Shown: positions 1 to 6,639 of the stretch, one piece after another
How the letters are laid out: the number at the start of each line of letters is the position of its first letter
Position numbering within the stretch: position 1 is the stretch's first letter
Made by a program: the position numbers and the translations under genes
Notes under the pieces: generated by a model
The model's database searches: none
Told to the model about the DNA's origin: nothing
What the model saw: only the letters and a program-made list of their open reading frames with translations
NCBI GenBank assembly: GCA_900550635.1
Contig: URSZ01000097.1
Location: 1-9,354, forward strand
Source: an uncultured Prevotella sp.
GTDB taxonomy: Bacteria > Bacteroidota > Bacteroidia > Bacteroidales > Bacteroidaceae
DNA: 9,354 nucleotides
Reading direction: 5' to 3'

Positions 1-2098
1 GCTGGCTTCCGATGAAGACCGCGAGGGGGAAGCTATTTCATGGCACCTGGCTGAAGTGCTCAACCTTCCCATACAGGACGCACGCAGGATAGTATTCCAC
101 GAAATAACAAAGCCTGCCATACTTAACGCCATAAAGAACCCGCGCGCCATAGACATAAACCTGGTAGACGCACAGCAAGCACGCCGCGTGCTCGACCGTA
201 TAGTGGGCTTCAAACTCTCACCCGTGCTGTGGCGCAAGGTAAAGCCGTCGCTCTCGGCCGGACGCGTGCAGAGCGTAGCCGTGAAACTCATAGTGGAACG
301 CGAACGCGAGATACAGAAATTCAAAAGCGAATCGAACTTCCGCGTAACGGCAGAGTTCAACATCAACGGCAGCACGTTCCGCGCAGAACTGAACCGCCGT
401 TTCCCCACGGCCGACAAGGCGCGCGAATTCCTTGAAGCCTGCAAAGGCAGCGACTTCAAGATCTCCGACATAACCGTGCACCCGCAAAAACGCATGCCGG
501 CACCGCCGTTCACAACTTCGACGCTGCAACAGGAGGCCGCGCGAAAATTCGGTTTCCCCGTATCGCTCACAATGAGCCTGGCACAACAACTTTACGAGTC
601 GGGACTCATTACATATATGCGTACCGACTCGGTAAACCTCTCTTCCCTGTGCGTTAATGCCTGCAAAGACGTCATTTCACGCACTTTGGGAAAAGAATAT
701 TCCAAGCCGCGCAAATACGTAACCCACTCCAAGGGAGCACAGGAAGCACACGAGGCAATACGTCCCACCGACATGCAAAACGACGCGATAGAAGGCTCGC
801 CGCAGGCGCAACGCCTTTACAAACTTATCTGGCAACGCACGATTGCATGCCAGATGAGCGACGCGATAACGGAAAAAACCACCGTAGACATCTCAATAAA
901 AGGGCACGAGGAAAAGTTTACAGCCTCGGGCGAGGTAGTAAAATTCGACGGTTTCCTGCGCGTTTATCGCGAATCGCATGACAACGAAGACGCCAACAGC
1001 GAAAACCGCACGCTGCCGGCAATAAAAAAAGACGACTGCCCCGAGGCCGAAGAAATAACGGCCACACAACGTTTCTCGCAACACCCGCCGCGCTACAACG
1101 AAGCAGGACTGGTTCACAAAATGGAGGAACTCGGAATAGGACGTCCGTCTACCTACGCCCCAATCATAAGCACCATACAGCAGCGCCAGTATGTAACCCG
1201 CGGCGACAAGGAAGGGACGGAACGCAAGTACGACGTAATAACCCTCAAAGGCGGAAACATAATTGAAACAACAAAAACCGAAATAACCGGAGCAGAGAGA
1301 AACAAGCTGTTCCCCACCGACGTGGGCATTGTGGTCACCGATTTCCTCGACGAGAACTTCCCCGAGATAATGGACTACAACTTCACGGCCGACGTTGAAA
1401 AACAATTCGACGAAGTGGCCGAGGGAAAGAAAGAATGGACCGGTCTCATGCACGACTTCTACGAGAACTTCGAGCCGCAGGTGGAAAAAACGCTTGCCGA
1501 CAAGAGCGGCCACAAGGCCGGCGAACGGCAATTAGGCATAGACCCCCAGTCCGGACGCCCGGTGTTCGTAAAAATTGGACGCTACGGGCCAATGGTGCAG
1601 ATTGGCCAGGCAGGCGATGAGGAAAAGCCCGTTTTCGCCACAATGAAAAAAGGACAAAGCACAGAAACACTCACGCTTGAAGAAGCGCTGGAACTTTTCA
1701 AACTGCCACGCACGCTGGGAGAGTTCGAAGACAAGGAAGTAAGCGTGGGAGCAGGGCGCTTCGGGCCATACATAAAGCACGACGGCAAATACGTTTCGCT
1801 GCCGAAAGACGAAGACCCGCTTAAGGTTTCGCTCGAAAAAGCCGTGGAGCTAATCCTCGCCAAACGCGAAGCCGAGGCCAAAAGGTTTATAAAAAGTTTC
1901 GAGGAAGACCCCGAAATGGAAATCCTTAACGGCCCATACGGTCCCTACATCTCATACAAGAAAAAGAACTACCGCCTGCCCAAGGACAAGAAAGAATCGG
2001 CAGCCGGACTTACATTCGACGAGTGCATGAAAATAATAAACGCCGAAACCGAAAAACCTAAAAAAACACCCCGTGCACGCGGCAAAAAGAAAGCATAA
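1..2098 (+). CDS. topA: DNA topoisomerase I, 3' part (5' end outside window)
   Basis: Type IA topoisomerase, which relaxes negatively supercoiled DNA through a 5'-phosphotyrosine intermediate. The reading frame is open from base 2, so the gene begins upstream; 698 residues are visible. They start inside the TOPRIM domain with the metal-binding D-x-D-x-E set (LASDEDREGEA, visible residues 1-11). The active-site tyrosine lies in the LITYMRTDS motif (about visible residue 205, bases 614-616). The conserved EELGIGRPSTYA segment follows at about 375-386. The C-terminus has three topoisomerase C-terminal repeats with G-x-(Y/F)-G-P cores (GRYGPM, GRFGPY, GPYGPY, roughly 526, 586 and 645) and a Lys/Arg-rich tail. 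No cysteine zinc-finger clusters are seen, unlike the E. coli enzyme. A GTG at 56 is internal and is not the real start. The 139-bp gap to aroK suggests a separate transcript or read-through. Confidence 0.97.
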   Translation, partial: LASDEDREGEAISWHLAEVLNLPIQDARRIVFHEITKPAILNAIKNPRAIDINLVDAQQARRVLDRIVGFKLSPVLWRKVKPSLSAGRVQSVAVKLIVEREREIQKFKSESNFRVTAEFNINGSTFRAELNRRFPTADKAREFLEACKGSDFKISDITVHPQKRMPAPPFTTSTLQQEAARKFGFPVSLTMSLAQQLYESGLITYMRTDSVNLSSLCVNACKDVISRTLGKEYSKPRKYVTHSKGAQEAHEAIRPTDMQNDAIEGSPQAQRLYKLIWQRTIACQMSDAITEKTTVDISIKGHEEKFTASGEVVKFDGFLRVYRESHDNEDANSENRTLPAIKKDDCPEAEEITATQRFSQHPPRYNEAGLVHKMEELGIGRPSTYAPIISTIQQRQYVTRGDKEGTERKYDVITLKGGNIIETTKTEITGAERNKLFPTDVGIVVTDFLDENFPEIMDYNFTADVEKQFDEVAEGKKEWTGLMHDFYENFEPQVEKTLADKSGHKAGERQLGIDPQSGRPVFVKIGRYGPMVQIGQAGDEEKPVFATMKKGQSTETLTLEEALELFKLPRTLGEFEDKEVSVGAGRFGPYIKHDGKYVSLPKDEDPLKVSLEKAVELILAKREAEAKRFIKSFEEDPEMEILNGPYGPYISYKKKNYRLPKDKKESAAGLTFDECMKIINAETEKPKKTPRARGKKKA

Positions 2099-2125
2099 TA
2101 AAAAACACATTTCGGAGCACGGAAA

Positions 2126-2187
2126 AATTATGTCTGACATAATTCAAAATATGTCTGACATATTTTAAAATACGTCTGACATATTTT
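2126..2187. repeat. Three palindromes phased at 21 bp (TATGTCnGACATA type)
   Basis: Three copies of an odd-length palindrome stand head to tail between topA and aroK. Unit 1 (2126-2144) is AATTATGTCTGACATAATT, perfect around base 2135. Unit 2 (2146-2166) is perfect over 21 nt around 2156. Unit 3 (2167-2187) has one mismatch (C at 2173) around 2177. The centres are exactly 21 bp apart, close to two turns of B-DNA. The array begins 27 nt after the topA stop and ends 50 nt before the aroK start. A T-run follows unit 3, and TATTTTTT at 2183-2190 differs from the Bacteroidetes -7 consensus only at its last base. It could be an operator, a 3'-end element of topA or an interspersed repeat; the sequence alone does not decide. 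A related copy lies at 6439-6500. Confidence 0.9.
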
Positions 2188-2237
2188 TTTCCACGTCCCG
2201 GAAAGCCACAACCCCGAGCCGGTCATAAATTCAAACC

Positions 2238-2780
2238 ATGAAAAGCATAATCCTCATCGGTTACATGTGCGTAGGAAAGACTACCATAGGAAAAGCCCTC
2301 GCCAAACAAATGGGCTGCACTTTCTACGACCTGGACTGGTACATAGAGGAGCGTTTCCACACCAAAATACCCGAAATATTCGCCCGCGACGGCGAGGAGC
2401 ATTTCCGCGACCTCGAAAAACGAATGCTGCACGAAGTTGCCGAATTCGAGAACACCGTGGTATCCTGCGGGGGAGGAACACCTTGCTATTTCGACAACAT
2501 GGACTACATGAACTCGCGCTCAACAACAATCTACCTTCAAGCCACAGCCGACACCATACTGGAGCACCTGGGCATGAGCCGCGGGCGCAGACCGCTGCTC
2601 GAGGGGAAAACACCCGAAGAACTCGACGCATACGTGCGCAAACAACTGTCGGAACGGGAACCATACTACCTTAAAGCACAACACATACAAGAAATAAGCC
2701 CACTTTACAACTTGGGAAAAATAAACGAAATAACAGAACAAATTATCAACAAACTGAACATCACCCAAAGGCAAAAATGA
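2238..2780 (+). CDS. aroK: Shikimate kinase
   Basis: Cytoplasmic enzyme that phosphorylates shikimate at the 3-hydroxyl with ATP, a step towards chorismate and the aromatic amino acids. It has 180 residues, normal for the family. The P-loop is GYMCVGKT (residues 8-15). The shikimate-binding D-x-D is in YDLDWYIEERF (31-33), followed by the F-R-x-x-E motif (56-60), the GGG substrate loop in CGGGTPC (77-83), the LID arginine region GRRPLL (116-121) and the C-terminal R-x-x-Y-Y segment (140-144). The ATG at 2238 places the P-loop at the usual distance from the N-terminus. Its stop codon overlaps the speA start as ATGA (2777-2780), which argues for co-transcription and translational coupling. No full TAnnTTTG promoter was found in the gap upstream. 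Adenylate kinase-like relatives share the P-loop, but the D-x-D and GGG motifs support AroK. Confidence 0.95.
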   Translation: MKSIILIGYMCVGKTTIGKALAKQMGCTFYDLDWYIEERFHTKIPEIFARDGEEHFRDLEKRMLHEVAEFENTVVSCGGGTPCYFDNMDYMNSRSTTIYLQATADTILEHLGMSRGRRPLLEGKTPEELDAYVRKQLSEREPYYLKAQHIQEISPLYNLGKINEITEQIINKLNITQRQK

Positions 2781-4681
2781 AAAAATGGCGCATTGAAGAC
2801 TCAGCCGAACTCTACAACATAAACGGCTGGGGCGTTAGCTACTTCAACATAAACGAAAAAGGACACGTTTATGTAACTCCGAGAAAAGACGGCAAACAAA
2901 TCGATTTGAAAGAAGTGATGAGCGAACTCGAGGCCCGAAACATATCCGCCCCGGTGCTGCTGCGGTTTCCCGACATTCTTGACAACCGGATTGAAAAAAC
3001 CGCCACGTGTTTCCAGAAAGCAGCGAAAGAATACGATTTCAATGCAGAACATTTCATAATTTACCCCATAAAAGTAAACCAAATGCGCCCCGTGGTAGAA
3101 GAAATAATAAGCCACGGAAAAAGATATAACCTCGGGCTCGAAGCAGGTTCAAAACCGGAACTGCACGCCGTGCTGGCCACAAACATGGACTCCGACAGCC
3201 TCGTGATATGCAACGGACACAAAGACCAAAGCTTCATAGAACTCGCACTCCTGGCGCAGAAAATGGGAAAACGAGTATTCCTCGTGGTAGAAAAGCTGCA
3301 CGAACTCGAACTTATATTCTCGACCGCCAAAAAACTCGGCGTGCGCCCCATAATAGGCATACGCATTAAACTGGCTTCGTCGGGAACCGGCAAATGGGCC
3401 GAAAGCGGAGGCGACGCAAGCAAATTCGGCCTCAACTCGAGCGAACTGCTCGAAGCAATACAGATTCTGCGGCAGCAAGGCATGGAAGACTGCCTGCGAC
3501 TTATCCACTTCCACATCGGAAGCCAGATTACAAAAATACGACGTATACAAACCGCGCTACGCGAAGCCTCGCAATTCTACGTACAACTTCACACAATGGG
3601 CTTCAACATCGAGTTTGTCGACTGTGGCGGCGGCCTGGGCATTGACTACGACGGAACTCGGTCGAGCAACAGCGAAAGCTCGGTAAACTACTCCATCCAG
3701 GAATACGTAAACGACTGCGTGTACACATTTGTCGAAGCCTCGAACAAAAACAACATTCCCCATCCCAACATAATAACCGAAGGCGGGCGTTCGCTCACAG
3801 CCCACCACAGCGTGCTCGTGCTCGAAGTAACCGACACAGCCACGCAGCCCGAAATGTGCGAAGACTGGGAAGTAGGGCCCGAAGACCACCAGCTTGTGCG
3901 CGACCTTTCAGAAATTTGGGACAAGCTCTCGGCACGCTCCATGCTTGAAGACTGGCACGACGCGGAGCAGATACGCGAAGAGGCGCTCGACCTTTTCAGC
4001 CACGGTATCGTAGACCTCAAGACAAGAGCGCAGATAGAAAGCCTCTACTGGAGCATAACGCGCGAGGTAAACGGCATAGTGCACAACCAGAAGCACGTGC
4101 CCGAAGAACTCCGAAAGCTCGACAAGCTGTTAGCCGACAAATACTTCTGCAATTTCTCCCTGTTTCAAAGCCTGCCCGACTCTTGGGCTCTCGACCAGCT
4201 CTTCCCGGTCATGCCAATTGAGAGGCTCGACGAAAAACCCAATTGCAGCGTAACGCTACAGGACATCACATGCGACAGCGACGGTAAAATCACCGAATAC
4301 ATAAACTACATGCAACAGACATCCTACGTGCCGCTGCACAGGCTGCGCCACGGGGAGCACTATTACGTGGGAGTATTCCTTGTAGGCGCGTACCAGGAAA
4401 TTCTCGGCAACATGCACAACCTCTTCGGCGACACAAACGCAGTGCACATCAGCGTTACCGACGACGGCTACACCATCGACCGCATTATCGAGGGTGAAAC
4501 CGTGGCCGAGGTGCTGCGCTACGTGCAGTACGACCCCAAGCAGCTCACGCGACGTCTGGAATCGTGGGTAAAACACGCCATTGAAGAAAAACGCATTACG
4601 AGTGCCGAAGGCGAAGAGTTCCTGAACAATTACAGCACCGGACTTTACGGATACACATACCTGGAATTCAAAGAAAAATGA
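2777..4681 (+). CDS. speA: Biosynthetic arginine decarboxylase (PLP-dependent)
   Basis: Converts L-arginine to agmatine and CO2, the entry to putrescine and spermidine by the agmatine route. It has 634 residues, typical for SpeA. The N-terminal PLP barrel has the cofactor lysine in IYPIKVNQ (Lys99), then LEAGSKPEL (121-129), LIHFHIGSQ (242-250), the phosphate-binding glycine loop CGGGLGIDYDGT (283-294) and TEGGRSLTAHH (334-344). A helical insertion (about 365-460) is characteristic of SpeA. The C-terminal beta domain has PDSWALDQLFPVMPIERL (467-484) and the active-site Cys-Asp in ITCDSDGKI (497-505). The ATG overlaps the aroK stop, and the SpeA stop (TGA at 4679-4681) overlaps the argB ATG. 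Lying directly before argB, it joins arginine use to arginine synthesis. Diaminopimelate and ornithine decarboxylases are shorter and lack the insertion, so they are unlikely. Confidence 0.96.
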   Translation: MKKWRIEDSAELYNINGWGVSYFNINEKGHVYVTPRKDGKQIDLKEVMSELEARNISAPVLLRFPDILDNRIEKTATCFQKAAKEYDFNAEHFIIYPIKVNQMRPVVEEIISHGKRYNLGLEAGSKPELHAVLATNMDSDSLVICNGHKDQSFIELALLAQKMGKRVFLVVEKLHELELIFSTAKKLGVRPIIGIRIKLASSGTGKWAESGGDASKFGLNSSELLEAIQILRQQGMEDCLRLIHFHIGSQITKIRRIQTALREASQFYVQLHTMGFNIEFVDCGGGLGIDYDGTRSSNSESSVNYSIQEYVNDCVYTFVEASNKNNIPHPNIITEGGRSLTAHHSVLVLEVTDTATQPEMCEDWEVGPEDHQLVRDLSEIWDKLSARSMLEDWHDAEQIREEALDLFSHGIVDLKTRAQIESLYWSITREVNGIVHNQKHVPEELRKLDKLLADKYFCNFSLFQSLPDSWALDQLFPVMPIERLDEKPNCSVTLQDITCDSDGKITEYINYMQQTSYVPLHRLRHGEHYYVGVFLVGAYQEILGNMHNLFGDTNAVHISVTDDGYTIDRIIEGETVAEVLRYVQYDPKQLTRRLESWVKHAIEEKRITSAEGEEFLNNYSTGLYGYTYLEFKEK

Positions 4682-5451
4682 AAGAGAAACTCACAATAAT
4701 AAAGGTTGGCGGCAAAATCGTCGAGGACGAAACATCCCTCACCGCCCTGCTGCGGGACTTCAAAGCCGTCGAAGGCAACAAAATCCTCGTACACGGAGGC
4801 GGAAGAACGGCCACCGACATAGCCGCAAGGCTGGGAATAGAAACCCGCATGGTCGAAGGCCGGCGCATTACCGACGAAAGCATGCTAAAGGTCGTCACCA
4901 TGGTATATGCCGGGCTGGTAAACAAAAACATAGTGGCAAAACTCAACGCCATGGGCGTTTGCGCGCTCGGCATAACGGGAGCCGACTGCAACGTAATGCT
5001 CTCCCACCGCCGCGCAGCAGGCAAGGTAGACTACGGCTTCGTAGGCGACGTGGACAAGGTGGACGCAGAAAGGCTCTCTGGCCTTGTAAACGCCGGCGTT
5101 ACGCCTGTGCTGGCCCCATTGACGCACGACGGCAACGGCACGCTGCTCAACACCAACGCCGACACCATTGCAGGCGAGACGGCAAAAGCAATGGCGGCGC
5201 TCTACGACGTTACACTGGTCTACTGCTTCGAGAAAAAAGGAGTGCTCCGCAATGCCGACGATGACGACAGCGTAATTCCAGTGATACGCCGCGACGACTT
5301 CAAAGCCCTTGTTGAAGAAAACATCGTAAACGGCGGAATGATACCCAAAATAGAGAACGCACTCGCAGCCACCGACTGCGGCGTAAGCCGCGTGGTGATA
5401 ACTTCGGCACAGGCGCTCGACATCGAAAAAGGCACGCAGATACTCCCCTGA
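4678..5451 (+). CDS. argB: N-acyl-glutamate kinase (acetyl- or succinylglutamate)
   Basis: Amino-acid-kinase family enzyme of arginine synthesis that phosphorylates the gamma-carboxyl of an N-acylated glutamate with ATP. It has 257 residues, the size of the E. coli enzyme. Visible motifs are IKVGGK (8-13, with phosphate-contacting Lys9), VHGGGR (38-43), EGRRITD with substrate-binding Arg62, NTNADTIAGE (158-167, with catalytic Asp162) and NGGMIPKIENA with Lys224. It lacks the N-terminal helix found in arginine-inhibited hexameric kinases, so allosteric inhibition by arginine is not expected (inference). In Bacteroides fragilis the downstream transcarbamylase is known to use N-succinylornithine, so the substrate here may be N-succinylglutamate; the sequence does not settle it. 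It starts inside the speA stop codon. No terminator follows, so the isomerase gene 56 bp downstream may be on the same transcript. Confidence 0.94.
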   Translation: MKEKLTIIKVGGKIVEDETSLTALLRDFKAVEGNKILVHGGGRTATDIAARLGIETRMVEGRRITDESMLKVVTMVYAGLVNKNIVAKLNAMGVCALGITGADCNVMLSHRRAAGKVDYGFVGDVDKVDAERLSGLVNAGVTPVLAPLTHDGNGTLLNTNADTIAGETAKAMAALYDVTLVYCFEKKGVLRNADDDDSVIPVIRRDDFKALVEENIVNGGMIPKIENALAATDCGVSRVVITSAQALDIEKGTQILP

Positions 5452-5507
5452 CCGCGCTGCACGGGAATAACGGCCGCATAGCGATATAAAACCATAACAT
5501 CACCTGC

Positions 5508-6212
5508 ATGAAGACGTTAAGAGCAATCATAATGCTGGCAGTGCTGCTTGCCGCCCTGCCCCTGCACGCCGACAAGCGCAAGGACACACGCACGCGCGTG
5601 CTCATCGAGACTACGGCCGGCAACATCACCCTCGCGCTGTACGACGAAACGCCCGTGCACCGCGACAACTTCATAAAACTCGTAAAGGAAGGATTCTACG
5701 ACGGCCTTCTATTCCACCGCACCATCGAGGGCTTCATGATTCAGAGCGGCGACCCCGACTCGCGAAACGCTCCCAAAGGCAAGCAACTCGGAGAGGGAGG
5801 ACCGGGTTATACCCTGCCCGCCGAAATACTCTATCCGCAGTTTTACCACAAACGCGGCGCACTTGCGGCAGCGCGCGAGGGCGACGACATTAATCCGGAG
5901 CGACGTTCCAGCGGCTCGCAGTTCTACATCGTATGGGGCAAGACACATACGGCATCGCAAATGGCTGCCGAAAACGCACTAATGCTCGAAAACACCGACG
6001 GGCTGCTCGAAATCCCCGACGATGTTTGCGATACTTACGAGATAGACGGAGGAACGCCGCACCTTGACGGGCTGTTCACCGTGTTCGGCGAAGTTGTTGA
6101 GGGACTGAAGACGGTAAGGCAGATACAGAGAGCCAAAACCGATGTATACGACCGCCCGGTCGAGGACATTAAAATAATAAAAGCCACGGTGATTCCGCCA
6201 AAAACGGAATGA
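5508..6212 (+). CDS. Secreted cyclophilin-type peptidyl-prolyl cis-trans isomerase
   Basis: Predicted to assist protein folding by isomerising X-Pro bonds outside the cytoplasm. The N-terminus is a signal peptide: a Lys/Arg start, a hydrophobic run at about 6-19, and a likely cut after PLHA at residue 21. With no lipobox cysteine, it should be periplasmic rather than a lipoprotein. The cyclophilin fold shows LFHRTIEGFMIQSGDP (68-83, with Arg71, Phe76 and Gln79 matching Arg55, Phe60 and Gln63 of human cyclophilin A) and GSQFYIV (136-142). LDGLFTVFGEVVEGL (186-200) closes the fold. About 40 extra residues (143-184) sit between the last two blocks. The positions of human Trp121 and His126 appear as His185 and Phe190. 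The ATG at 5508 is chosen because it gives the complete signal peptide. No clear promoter is seen in the 56-bp gap after argB. A strong terminator follows. Confidence 0.92.
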   Translation: MKTLRAIIMLAVLLAALPLHADKRKDTRTRVLIETTAGNITLALYDETPVHRDNFIKLVKEGFYDGLLFHRTIEGFMIQSGDPDSRNAPKGKQLGEGGPGYTLPAEILYPQFYHKRGALAAAREGDDINPERRSSGSQFYIVWGKTHTASQMAAENALMLENTDGLLEIPDDVCDTYEIDGGTPHLDGLFTVFGEVVEGLKTVRQIQRAKTDVYDRPVEDIKIIKATVIPPKTE

Positions 6213-6258
6213 ACACACCGATAAAACCGGCTTTTTTCGTTATCCAATTACTTGTTAC

Positions 6259-6294
6259 AAACAAATGCGCCCCTGTATTGGGGCGCATTTGTTT
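6259..6294 (+). terminator. Intrinsic terminator after the isomerase gene
   Basis: A perfect 15-bp stem (arms 6259-6273 and 6280-6294) with a 6-nt loop, TGTATT. The GC-rich top, GCGCCCC paired with GGGGCGC, grades into A-rich and T-rich arm ends, so the transcript finishes in GUUUU. It starts 47 nt after the isomerase stop codon. Because the arms end in A and T runs, it could also stop transcripts coming from the other strand. Confidence 0.9.
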
Positions 6295-6438
6295 TATCCT
6301 CTCCGAAAGCCTCCACCTTACGCCGCAACACGTGCTCCAAGCCCGAAGCCAAGACATGCCTTGCGCGACACGCGTTCGGCGCTGCCGGGAAATGTTAAAT
6401 TGTGAACGCTTATTTTTTCGCCTCTCAGAGATAAAAAA

Positions 6439-6500
6439 AATTATGTCCGACATAATTCAAAATACAAGGCAGGAATTTCAAAATATGTCAGACATATTTT
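6439..6500. repeat. Second 21-bp-phased palindrome array, middle unit decayed
   Basis: Two palindromes of the same kind as at 2126-2187 lie in the convergent gap between the isomerase gene and dgt. The first (6439-6457) is AATTATGTCCGACATAATT, perfect around 6448. The second (6480-6500) is perfect over 21 nt around 6490. The centres are 42 bp apart, twice 21. The 21 nt between them (6459-6479) begin AAAATA and end AATTTC, like a normal unit, but the GTCnGAC core is lost; it matches unit 2 of the first array at 11 of 21 positions by my count. The 26 nt from the start of unit 1 into the middle unit match the first array except for the central base (T there, C here). The two arrays are therefore copies of one three-unit element. 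No protein gene is credible in this stretch. Confidence 0.88.
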
Positions 6501-6572
6501 CGACAGCCTCCAAACCCGCTCCGGCAAAGGCTTTAGCGCGATTGTTAAATGCGGACAAAAACAGTCGGCCGT

Positions 6573-6626
6573 AAAAAACACTTCCGGCAATCCGCCACGC
6601 CATGGCGCACGCTGTGCTTCCCGGAA
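6573..6626 (-). terminator. Probable intrinsic terminator of dgt
   Basis: Read on the minus strand after the dgt stop: TTCCGG (6626-6621) can pair with CCGGAA (6587-6582), enclosing a GC-rich segment with the self-complementary CGCCATGGCG (6598-6607). GTG and then six T residues (6578-6573) follow. A competing pairing, GCAATTCCG with CGGATTGC, is also possible. The stem is long and imperfect, so this is less certain than the terminator at 6259-6294. Confidence 0.5.
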
Positions 6627-6639
6627 TTGCGAAACAGCA

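Noticed and set aside
893..1531. 212-codon open frame on the minus strand
   Set aside because: It is antisense to topA over conserved topoisomerase blocks and its translation has no family features.
2126..2187. Possible small CRISPR array
   Set aside because: The units are palindromes abutting at 21-bp spacing with no unique spacers, and there are no cas genes.
6193..6238. Possible terminator at the isomerase stop codon (ATTCCG/CGGAAT stem and a T6 run at 6233-6238)
   Set aside because: The stem is more than 20 nt from the T-run and only 3 bp pair immediately before it. The stem at 6259-6294 is far better.
6209..6574. 121-codon plus-strand frame spanning the terminator and the second array
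   Set aside because: It runs through the 15-bp terminator stem and two palindromes, and its composition is unlike a protein. Each TATGTCnGACATA unit contains an ATG and reads MSDI on either strand, creating false starts here and in minus-strand frames starting at 2140 and 6453.
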